Shown: positions 1-6,707, counted from the stretch's first letter. The stretch: DNA of 6,712 bases from Desulfitobacterium sp. (GCA_012799495.1 JAAZLD010000034.1:1-6712); one strand, 5' to 3'. Numbers and translations: made by a program. The notes: a model not told the origin generated them from the sequence alone.

Positions 1-539
1 AACTCAGCAATATATTTTACTTCTGTCCCATCTTCGCTAATTATCCCCTGAGAACCTTGATACTGGCTGTCTCCCATGAAACCACCCAGATACATAAATG
101 GAGAAATTGCTTCATCTGCTTTACCTTCAGGGTCCTTGACAGTATAAAAAAGCAGGAGCTGATTTTCATCCAACATCACATAATCCACAGTTAAAGTAAT
201 CCCATTTTCAAAGGTATGGCTTTTGCCGATGAGCTGACCTTTCCCTTGATTATTTAACTCCCGTAAGGGGCCGCTCATAACTTCCTCATAACCGAAAAGC
301 TGTTTGCCATAAGAAGCGATAGCATTGTAATTTGTTCCTATTAACAAAGCGAAAATTATTAATATAGCAATCCTGAGAAAGGGGCGTCGATAAAAAGGTA
401 TTGACTTATTAGGGCTTTTATCCAAGGTTTTAGGGTTTTTGTCTAAGGCTGCCCTTAATCTACTTTCCATTTCCTCAGGTACTTGAATTTGTTGGAGTTT
501 TTCTTTTTCTTTAGCCCATAGTTCTTCCATATCACTCAT
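1..539 (-). CDS. Membrane-anchored DUF4179-like protein, probable anti-sigma factor (partial, C-terminus beyond window)
   Basis: I translated this open frame by hand; 179 full codons are visible with no stop before the left edge, so the C-terminus is missing. The start is ATG at 539-537, preceded by a GGGGGTGG purine run 6 nt upstream. It overlaps the end of the sigma gene by 8 nt (ATGAGTGA), which suggests translational coupling. Residues 1-52 are charged and would be cytoplasmic (MSDMEELWAKEKEK at the start). Residues about 55-75 form one hydrophobic segment (IAILIIFALLIG). The part after it, with GKSHTFENGITLTVDYV and ENQLLLFYTV, resembles the DUF4179 domain found in extracytoplasmic parts of clostridial and bacillar anti-sigma-like proteins. 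By position and topology I infer that the N-terminal tail binds the adjacent ECF sigma factor and the outer domain senses an envelope signal. No zinc-binding HxxxCxxC anti-sigma motif is visible. The signal is unknown. Confidence 0.8.
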   Translation of the reverse strand, partial: MSDMEELWAKEKEKLQQIQVPEEMESRLRAALDKNPKTLDKSPNKSIPFYRRPFLRIAILIIFALLIGTNYNAIASYGKQLFGYEEVMSGPLRELNNQGKGQLIGKSHTFENGITLTVDYVMLDENQLLLFYTVKDPEGKADEAISPFMYLGGFMGDSQYQGSQGIISEDGTEVKYIAE

Positions 540-1059
540 AACCAGCCACCCCCAACCTTTCTCTTAGTTTTTTTAGTCCTGTGTGGATCCGAGATTTTAC
601 TGTACCTAAAGGTATCTCCAAGATTTGGGCAATTTTTTCATACTCCATATCTAGTAGAAAGCGTAAACGTAGTACCTCTTGATACTTTGGATTAAGTCCC
701 GAGAGATGGCTTTCAAAAGCTATCAGATCATCTTGTTCACTAAAAGACTCTACATAAGCTTCCTCTGGCAATTCTTTAAAGGGTATGACCTTTTTCTTTT
801 TCCGTAAACTACCCTTACAACAATTAACTAAAATAGTATTACTCCAGGAATAAAAAGCCTCAGCTTTTTTCAAGCGATGGATATTCTCATAAACTTTAAG
901 AATCATATCCTCCAAAACATCCAGAGCATCCTCAGGGTTTTTCATAAAAGCATAGGCTAGATGATAATAATCCTCTTTCTGCTCCATGATCAACTCCAAA
1001 AGAGCTTCTTTATCTCCTTTTTGGGCCCTTTTGACTTTTTCATGAAAGTTCTTTTCCAC
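532..1059 (-). CDS. ECF-type sigma-70 family RNA polymerase sigma factor
   Basis: This 175-residue protein has the size and two-domain layout of an extracytoplasmic-function sigma factor, which directs RNA polymerase to a small stress regulon. Sigma region 2 spans about residues 31-86, including YYHLAYAFMKNPEDALDVLED and the AFYSW segment. A basic linker RKKKK at 86-90 follows. Sigma region 4 spans about 118-168 with LNPKYQEVLRLRF and the helix-turn-helix IAQILEIPLGTVKSRI. The start codon is GTG, supported by AGAGGTGG 4 nt upstream; the first in-frame ATG is residue 25 and would cut into the protein. The next gene overlaps by 8 nt and encodes a likely membrane anti-sigma partner. The pairing with a DUF4179-like protein resembles the SigV-like/ECF30 type, but that subgroup is an inference. 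The target regulon cannot be read from this window. Confidence 0.93.
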   Translation of the reverse strand: MEKNFHEKVKRAQKGDKEALLELIMEQKEDYYHLAYAFMKNPEDALDVLEDMILKVYENIHRLKKAEAFYSWSNTILVNCCKGSLRKKKKVIPFKELPEEAYVESFSEQDDLIAFESHLSGLNPKYQEVLRLRFLLDMEYEKIAQILEIPLGTVKSRIHTGLKKLRERLGVAGYE

Positions 1060-1063
1060 TTTG

Positions 1064-1071
1064 CCACCTCT
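1064..1071 (-). promoter_or_regulatory. Ribosome binding site fixing the GTG start of the ECF sigma gene
   Basis: On the minus strand AGAGGTGG is followed by CAAA and then GTG. This purine-rich site decides the start, because no ATG lies in frame near it and the first methionine codon in frame is 24 codons further in. Confidence 0.75.
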
Positions 1072-1081
1072 CTTCTATAAG

Positions 1082-1112
1082 TAAGAGTAATATGGAGGGC
1101 AAAAAGTTCGCA
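1082..1112 (-). promoter_or_regulatory. Candidate ECF-type autoregulatory promoter of the sigma/anti-sigma pair
   Basis: The minus strand holds TGCGAACTTTTT at 1112-1101, which resembles the GAAC-plus-T-run -35 element of many ECF sigma factors. It is followed, after 17 nt counted from the GAAC core, by ACTCTTA at 1088-1082, a weak match to a CGTCTA-like -10 element. The -10 end lies 22 nt before the GTG start, so a transcript could begin near 1077 and still include the ribosome binding site. The position between the upstream terminator and the sigma gene suits a promoter. The -10 match is poor, so this is a candidate only. Confidence 0.4.
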
Positions 1113-1132
1113 AAAACTGCTTGAATTTTACT

Positions 1133-1183
1133 AGAAAATAAAATTAAAACAACCTCTACCTTAAGAATAACAGGTAAGGTTGT
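1133..1183 (-). terminator. Rho-independent terminator after the acetyltransferase gene
   Basis: The minus strand forms a 12-bp stem with ACAACCTTACCT (1183-1172) pairing to AGGTAGAGGTTGT (1161-1149), with one bulged base at 1156 and a 10-nt loop at 1171-1162. It is followed directly by the T-rich run TTTTAATTTTATTTT. It starts 18 nt after the stop codon of the acetyltransferase, so it would end the relA-to-acetyltransferase transcript before the sigma operon. On the plus strand the same stem is followed by CATTTTT, so it may also work weakly in that direction, but no plus-strand gene is present. Confidence 0.85.
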
Positions 1184-1201
1184 CATTTTTAAAGATAACT
1201 T

Positions 1202-1678
1202 CTAGAGCTCTAGATATAATTGTTTACTTATTTCTTTAAAACCATTCTTTAAATAGAATTCCAAGGCTTTTTGGTTAAAGGTATAGACATCGAGCTCGAT
1301 TCGATTAATATTTTTGCCTTTGGTCCATTTACTAACTTCCTGTAATAATAAAGAGCCAATTTGATTTCCTTGGTACTCTTTTTTTACCACAAGACTATTA
1401 ATCTGGACCCATTCCCTTTTCTTAAACACCGGAAAACTAGATGATTTAAGGACATGACTTTCAACAAAGCCTACAATCATTGAATCCTTTGTGGCAACTA
1501 TAAGGGCCTGATCTTGATCTTGGATTATTTCAGCAATATATTTTTTGGCCCTAGGATAATCTTTAGGTTTAACGAATAGCTCAGGATGATTTTCTATGTG
1601 CAATGTGTCTAATTCCCAATAAATATCGCAGAGAGCTTCATAATCTTCGATTTTAGCTTTTCTTAGTTGAATATTCAT
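1202..1678 (-). CDS. GNAT family N-acetyltransferase
   Basis: This 158-residue protein fits a single GNAT domain, which moves an acetyl group from acetyl-CoA to an amine; the substrate cannot be told. Near the start, IQLRKAKIEDYEAL is the usual first strand and helix. The central strand INSLVVKKEYQGNQIGSLLL (about 93-112) is the acetyl-CoA-binding motif A, and RIELDVYTFNQKALEFYLKNGFKE (about 126-149) is motif B with the typical N-x-x-A-x-x-F-Y-x-x-x-G-F pattern. Motif A reads QGNQIG, so a glutamine (Q106) stands where the Q/R-x-x-G-x-G/A consensus has its first glycine. The ATG start lies 6 nt after the hemZ stop, with AAGAAGG about 10 nt upstream inside the hemZ end. It is the last gene of the operon, before a terminator. 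RimI-like protein acetylation or small-molecule acetylation are both possible. Confidence 0.9.
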   Translation of the reverse strand: MNIQLRKAKIEDYEALCDIYWELDTLHIENHPELFVKPKDYPRAKKYIAEIIQDQDQALIVATKDSMIVGFVESHVLKSSSFPVFKKREWVQINSLVVKKEYQGNQIGSLLLQEVSKWTKGKNINRIELDVYTFNQKALEFYLKNGFKEISKQLYLEL

Positions 1679-1684
1679 GATTTT

Positions 1685-3430
1685 TCAACCTTCTTCATGT
1701 TTGTTACAGACCCTTAGTTCCTCATGAGCTTTTTCCCTTTTCCTTTGGATCTCTTTCCAGCGTTCTAGGTAGACCTGCCAACTGTAGGGATGAAATAAAC
1801 TCACCAATGAATAATCCTTAGGATTCACTATTTTACTGGAAGCTCCAGCTCCTAAGCCAAGGACTGTTTGGTATTCTTCCATAATCCCAATATTATAACG
1901 GCATTCCAGGCCGGCTTTAGCAAAACCTATATTCTCCAGATTCCCGGAAATATGCTTTTGACGATAGAGATAATAGGGGACCATGTCCATCTTGCGAGCA
2001 CTATTCAGGACTGCTTCCTGCATAGCCTCCAGTTCTCTACTTAGGTTTTGAGTTAAGCCTTTTTCATGTTCTTTTGAACCACGTTTAATTGCTAAGGTGT
2101 GGGTGGTTAGGTTATCAGGCTCTAATTCCTCCATGACGACCTTGAGGGTTTTTTGGATGTCCGCAAGATTCTCCCCAGGTAAACCGATAATCAAATCCAT
2201 ATTGATGATCCAACCTGGAATCTTTTGAGCAAGGTCATAGACCTTTAAGATATCCTCTACAGTATGGGCACGACCAATGCGCTGGAGGGTATGATTATGC
2301 ATAGTCTGGGGGTTAATACTTATTCGGTTAACTCCACTTTCCCGAAGAAGTAAAAGTTTTTCCTGGGTTAGGGTATCTGGGCGCCCTGCTTCAACAGTGA
2401 ATTCCAGTTCTTGATTATACTCCTGTTTGTACTTCTGTTTGTACTCTTTTTTATACTCTTTACTATACTCATGACTGTACTCTTGGCTGTAATCCTGGCT
2501 GTAATCCTGACTGTATTTCTCAATAGTAGAGGTGGTAGACATGGCTGGAGGGGAATTGATTGTTGGTATGTTTTGACCTATTACATTGATTAGGGAGCTG
2601 ATTTCCGAATTATTCAGAATAGTGGGGGTTCCTCCACCTATATAAATAGAGTCAGCAAATAACCCTTCTTCCCTCATCCATTCTCCGGTAACCCTGATTT
2701 CCTCTCCTAACCCCTTTAAATATTCCACTAAGGGCTCACGACCCTTACTTAGGGAATAAGCGGGGAAAGAACAGTATGAACACCTTGTGGGGCAGAAGGG
2801 TATCCCTATATAAACTGCAACAAGATTAGGATGGGATTTCATTCTTTTCACAAAAGGGTCTTGAATAGATACCACTTCTTGGAGCAACTGAGCTTTATCG
2901 TCACGTATTAAGTAAAAATCCCGAAGAGAGCCCTTTCTTTCTTTTGCTGAGTATCCTTCATCAGTTAAGCGGTGAAGGACTTTACTGGGGCGGATACCTG
3001 TAAGGGTTCCCCAAGGTGGTCTATGACCGGTGACCTGAGCAAGCAAAATAATAAGCCCACGTTTTAATAAAAGTCTCTTCTTGGTTTCCCTTCCTACGTA
3101 GGGATGAGCTAGCATGGACTTTATTTTTTCCTCATTTAGGCTAATAGAGACTTCAGCCAGCTCGGGATATTCCTTAGGGTTATCGTTAGAGCAATTCATT
3201 GAACTTTTCAATGAAAAACTACCCCGAATCTTCCAAGGGTGTTCAGGATAATAGACATCTATAAGAATAATTCCCTCAACCTTACTCTCAGCTTCTTTTT
3301 CATTTTCTTTTACTAATTCTTTTTCTTCTTCCACTTCTACTTGACCTTGAGGAAAAAAAGCTCTAGTTAAGGAAAGTCCCGCTGCCAGGTCGGAGCGGGA
3401 TAAAGTGTCACTTCTTAACATTATTTTCAT
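1685..3430 (-). CDS. hemZ: HemZ-type radical SAM protein, oxygen-independent coproporphyrinogen III oxidase-like
   Basis: The family is annotated as making protoporphyrinogen IX from coproporphyrinogen III without oxygen, using SAM and a 4Fe-4S cluster in the cytoplasm. The N-terminal part has the HemZ-specific region ending in GHRPPWGTLTGIRPSK (135-150). The radical SAM core follows: YIGIPFCPTRCSYCSFPAY with cluster cysteines C213, C217 and C220; YIGGGTPT (263-270); EFTVEAGRPDT (343-353); and NMDLIIGLPGE (410-420). The C-terminal half matches HemN-like proteins (YYLYRQKHISGNLENIGF, GLGAGASSK). The fourth cysteine of classical HemN (CxxxCxxCxC) is F222 here, as is usual for HemZ and HemW, so the exact reaction is less certain than the family. 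At 581 residues it exceeds Bacillus HemZ by about 80, through an E/K-rich stretch (about 30-52) and a nine-unit repeat (306-341). The ATG overlaps the previous stop as ATGA, with no clear ribosome binding site, so coupled translation is likely. M4 is an alternative start, equally without a site. Confidence 0.92.
   Translation of the reverse strand: MKIMLRSDTLSRSDLAAGLSLTRAFFPQGQVEVEEEKELVKENEKEAESKVEGIILIDVYYPEHPWKIRGSFSLKSSMNCSNDNPKEYPELAEVSISLNEEKIKSMLAHPYVGRETKKRLLLKRGLIILLAQVTGHRPPWGTLTGIRPSKVLHRLTDEGYSAKERKGSLRDFYLIRDDKAQLLQEVVSIQDPFVKRMKSHPNLVAVYIGIPFCPTRCSYCSFPAYSLSKGREPLVEYLKGLGEEIRVTGEWMREEGLFADSIYIGGGTPTILNNSEISSLINVIGQNIPTINSPPAMSTTSTIEKYSQDYSQDYSQEYSHEYSKEYKKEYKQKYKQEYNQELEFTVEAGRPDTLTQEKLLLLRESGVNRISINPQTMHNHTLQRIGRAHTVEDILKVYDLAQKIPGWIINMDLIIGLPGENLADIQKTLKVVMEELEPDNLTTHTLAIKRGSKEHEKGLTQNLSRELEAMQEAVLNSARKMDMVPYYLYRQKHISGNLENIGFAKAGLECRYNIGIMEEYQTVLGLGAGASSKIVNPKDYSLVSLFHPYSWQVYLERWKEIQRKREKAHEELRVCNKHEEG
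2408..2515 (-). repeat. In-frame 12-bp tandem repeat, nine units, inside hemZ
   Basis: Nine consecutive 12-nt units on the minus strand encode residues 306-341 of HemZ. Each unit reads Y-x-x-x. Position 1 is tyrosine in all nine; position 2 is S (five), K (three) or N (one); position 3 is mostly Q, with K or H; position 4 is D or E in eight units and K in one. Example units are TACAGCCAGGAT and TACAAACAGGAG. The units differ from each other at many third positions (TAC/TAT, GAG/GAA/GAT), so the array is diverged rather than freshly copied. A proline/serine/threonine-rich linker (NSPPAMSTTST, 292-302) precedes it. It lies between two conserved radical SAM motifs and is probably a surface loop. 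Confidence 0.95.
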
Positions 3431-4044
3431 TGTAAAAACGGATTAATCCGCTTTTCCCTCCCAATTGTACTTTCTGGTCCATGGCCAGGATAAACTATTG
3501 TATCATCAGGTAAGTTTATCAACTTTTCCTTAATGGATTTAATCAGTTCATCGTAGGAACCTCCAGGCAGATCTGTCCGTCCAATGGAACCTTGGAAGAG
3601 AGTATCCCCACTTATTAGTCCATCAGGAGTTAAAAAACATACTCCACCCTTAGTATGTCCAGGTGTAGATAGAACTTTTAAGGAAAGATTGCCAACTTGA
3701 ATTACTTGACCATCTTCTAAGAGAAAATCAGGGTCTTTTAGTTCGAAAGTTCTTCCTAGCATAGAGGATAAATTCATATTCCCATTGGTGAGCATATCGG
3801 CATCCTGGGAGTGAATTCCCACTTTAGCACCTGTTGCCTCCCGGAGCTTATCTACAGCCCCGATATGATCCCAGTGACCATGAGTCAAAAGGATATATTC
3901 TACTTCTACACCTTTATCTTCAATCCACTTTTTCAAGGCTTCACTATTGGCTCCAGGATCAATTACTACAGCCTTTTTAGTTTCAGGGCAGCTAAAAATA
4001 TAACAATTAGCACCAATAGCTCCTACTGGACGATAATCGATCAT
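3427..4044 (-). CDS. MBL-fold metallo-hydrolase, glyoxalase-II-like (YqgX type)
   Basis: This 205-residue protein is a cytoplasmic, probably zinc-dependent hydrolase of the metallo-beta-lactamase fold. The metal ligands are visible in order: THGHWDH (H55, H57, D59, H60), H130 in STPGHTKGG, D147 in LISGDTLF, and H188 in YPGHGPES. The segment FQGSIGRTDLPGGS (150-163) is typical of the short YqgX/YcbL-like branch. The C-terminal glutathione-binding domain of classical glyoxalase II is absent. A thioester such as a lactoyl-thiol conjugate is the likely substrate type, but the thiol carrier is not known. The ATG start has GGAGGGA 6 nt upstream, in the 31-nt gap after dtd. Its end overlaps hemZ by 4 nt. 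The neighbours do not define a shared pathway, so detoxification is an inference from the family. Confidence 0.93.
   Translation of the reverse strand: MIDYRPVGAIGANCYIFSCPETKKAVVIDPGANSEALKKWIEDKGVEVEYILLTHGHWDHIGAVDKLREATGAKVGIHSQDADMLTNGNMNLSSMLGRTFELKDPDFLLEDGQVIQVGNLSLKVLSTPGHTKGGVCFLTPDGLISGDTLFQGSIGRTDLPGGSYDELIKSIKEKLINLPDDTIVYPGHGPESTIGREKRINPFLQ
3439..3450. repeat. Perfect 12-bp palindrome just upstream of the hemZ start
   Basis: CGGATTAATCCG reads the same on both strands. It lies in the last codons of the metallo-hydrolase gene, 8 nt before the hemZ ATG, where a ribosome binding site would be expected. On the minus strand it is followed by TTTTT and preceded by AAAAG, so a small hairpin is possible, but the stem has only four or five pairs. 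It could be an operator-like site or chance. Confidence 0.35.
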
Positions 4045-4075
4045 ATATACTCCCTCCGTAATCCCTTTATTTTAA

Positions 4076-4525
4076 TTAAAAATTCTTCTCACTATCTAAA
4101 AGTAAGGTTACAGGTCCATCATTGATCAGCTCTACTTGCATATCCGCTTGAAAGATTCCCGTTTCCACTTTAATGCCATACTCTCCCATATAGGTTACAG
4201 CTTGGTCAAATAAATCTTTTGCTTTTTCAGGTGGAGCAGCACTGGAAAAGCTTGGCCGTCTTCCTTTGCGGCAATCTCCGTATAAGGTAAACTGAGAAAC
4301 CATAAGAATTTCTCCCTTTACATCAAGGACTGAGCGATTCATTTTACCCTCTTCATCCTCGAATATCCGTAAACCTACAACTTTTTCTACCAGCCAACGG
4401 CAATCCTCTTCTCCGTCATTCTCCCCCACACCCCATAAAACTAACAAACCTTTTTCTATTTTTCCCACAACTTCTTTATCCACTGTTACTGAAGCTTTGC
4501 TCACTCGTTGTACAACACAGCGCAC
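4076..4525 (-). CDS. dtd: D-aminoacyl-tRNA deacylase
   Basis: The enzyme frees tRNA that has been wrongly charged with D-amino acids (and glycine on tRNA-Ala in studied members), acting in the cytoplasm as a homodimer. The 149-residue length is normal for Dtd. The opening MRCVVQRVSKASVTV is characteristic, and both active-site signatures are intact: SQFTLYGD (77-84) and NDGPVTLLLD (135-144) with the Gly-cisPro pair G137-P138 that enforces chirality. The RPSFSSAAPPEKA stretch (90-102) is also typical. The start codon is GTG, only 1 nt after the relA stop, with AGGAGG 8 nt upstream, so translation is likely coupled to relA. The relA-dtd pairing is common in Firmicutes. No truncation or missing key residue is seen. 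Confidence 0.97.
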   Translation of the reverse strand: MRCVVQRVSKASVTVDKEVVGKIEKGLLVLWGVGENDGEEDCRWLVEKVVGLRIFEDEEGKMNRSVLDVKGEILMVSQFTLYGDCRKGRRPSFSSAAPPEKAKDLFDQAVTYMGEYGIKVETGIFQADMQVELINDGPVTLLLDSEKNF

Positions 4526-4526
4526 T

Positions 4527-6707
4527 TTACCGTCCTCCTAAATGGACCCTTTCCACTGATGTTACATCCTTGATTCTACGAATCTTCTGCATAACATTAT
4601 ATAAATGACCTAGGTTACGAATCTCAATTCTTAACTGAATATGAGTTATTTTATCCTTACCTACCCGGGCATTGATGGCTAGAATATTTGTTCTAGTCTC
4701 TACAACAGAATTCATGATATCCGTCACTAACCGGGGACGATCAAGGGCAAAAATCTCTAAATCCACTGGATAAATGGATTCTACCTCAGTATCCCAAATC
4801 ACTTCTACTAAGCGTTCTTGCTCTTCTTTAAGATGAGCCCGGATATTATCGCATTCCCGGCGGTGGATGGAAACACCTCTTCCCCTGGTAATATATCCTA
4901 CGATATCATCCCCAGGCAAAGGGTTACAACAACGAGAAAAACGAATTAATATATTATCAATACCTTTAACTCGAACTCCCTGACTAGCCTTACCATAGGT
5001 AGTTGAAGTTTTTCCTTCCCCTTGTTGGAGAGCTTCTAATTTTAGCCTTTCTCTTTCTTCTTTCGTCAGATCTTCTTTGATGCGCATAATAACTTTGTTG
5101 ATAGTAACGGCACCATCTCCTACAGCTGCAAAAAGATCTTCTAAAGCAGAGAAATTATAAGACTTGGAGATTTTCGTAATTATTTCGGACTTAAACACCT
5201 CAGCAGGCTCTAACCCTAATTTACGAATCTCTCGTTCCAAAATCTCCTTACCTCGGGACATATTTTCTTCCCGTTTTTCTTTTCTAAACCAACTACGAAT
5301 CCGGCTTTTGGCTTGAGATGTTTTAACAAAGTTCAACCAATCCCTGCTGGGTCCGTTGCTTTGTTTGGAAGTAAGGATCTCCACAATATTACCATTACTT
5401 AATTTAGTATCTAAAGGAACTATACGATTATTGATCTTTGCTCCTACACACTGATGGCCTACATCTGTATGAACCCGATAAGCAAAATCCACAGGGCAAG
5501 ACCCAGCTGGAAGTTCCACTACATCCCCTTTAGGTGTAAATACAAAAACTGTATCGGCAAAAAGGTCAATCCTGAGTGATTCCATAAATTCTCCCGCATC
5601 TTTGGAATCATGCTGCCATTCTAGCATTTGGCGCAGCCAAGATAACTTTTCCTCGAAACTACCTGAGGCAGCCCTACTGCCTCCTTCTTTGTATTTCCAA
5701 TGGGCAGCAATACCGTACTCTGCAGTACGGTGCATTTCCCAAGTGCGGACCTGGATTTCAAAAGGCTCACCGTGAGCACCTACTAAAGTTGTATGAAGGG
5801 ATTGATACATATTAGGTTTGGGCATCGCTATATAATCTTTAAACCGTCCTGGAACTGGTTTCCACATAGTATGAACAATGCCTAAAGCACCATAACAGTC
5901 ATTAACTGAATCTACGATTACCCTAATAGCTGTTAAATCATAGATTTCACTTAATTCTTTGTGTTGGGTGATCATCTTCCGATAAATGCTATAAAAATGC
6001 TTGGGACGGCCGGCAATATCCGCTTTAATACCCACTTCTGCTAGGCGGTTGCGTAGTATATCGATTATCTCATTAATTTGTTCTTCACGCTCAGCACGTT
6101 TAACCGCAATTCCTTCAGATAAATCACGGTACTCTTGGGGCTTAATATAGCGAAAAGCTAGATCTTCCAATTCCCATTTAATACGGAAGATCCCTAAGCG
6201 GTTAGCTAAGGGAGCAAAAATCTCCAAGGTTTCTTGGGCAATCTCCTTTTGTTTGTGAGGTGTGTGGTAGTCAAGAGTACGCATATTATGCAAACGATCC
6301 GCTAGTTTAATTAAAATTACCCGAATATCCTTAGCCATAGCTAAGAACATTTTCCGTAAATTCTCTGCCTGGAGTTCTTCCTTGCTCTTATACTCAATTC
6401 TTCCTAATTTTGTTACCCCATCTACCAGTAACGCTATGTGAGGACCGAATTCCTTCTCAATATCCTCCAAGGTATATTCCGTATCCTCTACCACATCATG
6501 GAGAAAAGCAGCAGCAATAGTGGCTTCATCCATTTCTAATTCTGATAGGATCTTGGCAACTTCTAAAGGATGCTGAATATATTCATCTCCAGAATTGCGC
6601 AGCTGCCCACGGTGTGCTTCTTCCGCAAAGGAATATGCTTTTTCCACCAGCTTGATCCCTTTCGGAGAGGCCTTATGAAGTTTTTCCATGAGCTCGCTAA
6701 TCGACAT
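4527..6707 (-). CDS. relA: Bifunctional (p)ppGpp synthetase/hydrolase RelA/SpoT
   Basis: This 726-residue protein makes and degrades the alarmone (p)ppGpp in the stringent response, in association with ribosomes. The N-terminal HD hydrolase domain (about 25-180) keeps H46 in YIQHPLEVA, the HD pair H70-D71 followed by VVEDT, and KLADRLHNMRTL (134-145). The synthetase domain (about 210-340) has GRPKHFYSIYRKM (233-245), YDLTAIRVIV (256-265) and RFKDYIAMPKPNMYQSLHTT (288-307). The RFKD form at 288-291 is that of bifunctional Rel enzymes; hydrolase-dead RelA of E. coli type has an acidic EFDD instead. A TGS domain (about 385-445), a zinc-finger-like region with C593, C594, H615 and C619, and a C-terminal ACT domain (about 648-726) follow. 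Length and domain order match Bacillus-type Rel. The ATG at 6707 is 5 nt from the window edge, so its ribosome binding site and the operon promoter are not visible. A slightly longer N-terminus cannot be excluded. Confidence 0.97.
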   Translation of the reverse strand: MSISELMEKLHKASPKGIKLVEKAYSFAEEAHRGQLRNSGDEYIQHPLEVAKILSELEMDEATIAAAFLHDVVEDTEYTLEDIEKEFGPHIALLVDGVTKLGRIEYKSKEELQAENLRKMFLAMAKDIRVILIKLADRLHNMRTLDYHTPHKQKEIAQETLEIFAPLANRLGIFRIKWELEDLAFRYIKPQEYRDLSEGIAVKRAEREEQINEIIDILRNRLAEVGIKADIAGRPKHFYSIYRKMITQHKELSEIYDLTAIRVIVDSVNDCYGALGIVHTMWKPVPGRFKDYIAMPKPNMYQSLHTTLVGAHGEPFEIQVRTWEMHRTAEYGIAAHWKYKEGGSRAASGSFEEKLSWLRQMLEWQHDSKDAGEFMESLRIDLFADTVFVFTPKGDVVELPAGSCPVDFAYRVHTDVGHQCVGAKINNRIVPLDTKLSNGNIVEILTSKQSNGPSRDWLNFVKTSQAKSRIRSWFRKEKREENMSRGKEILEREIRKLGLEPAEVFKSEIITKISKSYNFSALEDLFAAVGDGAVTINKVIMRIKEDLTKEERERLKLEALQQGEGKTSTTYGKASQGVRVKGIDNILIRFSRCCNPLPGDDIVGYITRGRGVSIHRRECDNIRAHLKEEQERLVEVIWDTEVESIYPVDLEIFALDRPRLVTDIMNSVVETRTNILAINARVGKDKITHIQLRIEIRNLGHLYNVMQKIRRIKDVTSVERVHLGGR
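4534..4539 (-). promoter_or_regulatory. Ribosome binding site fixing the GTG start of dtd
   Basis: A perfect AGGAGG lies inside the last codons of relA, 8 nt before the GTG. Together with the conserved N-terminal sequence RCVVQRV, which begins right at the start codon, it settles this start. Confidence 0.85.

Noticed and set aside
288..424. Possible second membrane segment or frameshift in the DUF4179-like gene
   Set aside because: The frame is open throughout from 539 to 1, with only one hydrophobic run and continuous sense on both sides.
1149..1183. Operator for the sigma gene, or riboswitch
   Set aside because: The stem with its bulge, its place 18 nt after a stop codon and the following T-run are fully explained by an intrinsic terminator.
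2408..2515. CRISPR array
   Set aside because: The repeats are 12 bp, contiguous, without spacers, and in frame inside a coding gene.
2411..2593. Plus-strand 60-residue open frame encoding a strongly hydrophobic, membrane-like peptide
   Set aside because: It is the antisense reading of the hemZ tandem repeat: tyrosine, glutamine and glutamate codons reverse into V, I, L and F codons, which gives false membrane character. No independent evidence of expression is visible.
4045..4075. Possible separate promoter between dtd and the metallo-hydrolase
   Set aside because: The 31-nt gap holds a ribosome binding site and an AT-rich stretch but no convincing -35/-10 pair.
3811..4125. Plus-strand 104-residue open frame
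   Set aside because: It lies opposite the metallo-hydrolase start and the end of dtd, both with clear family motifs, and its translation shows no recognisable domain.
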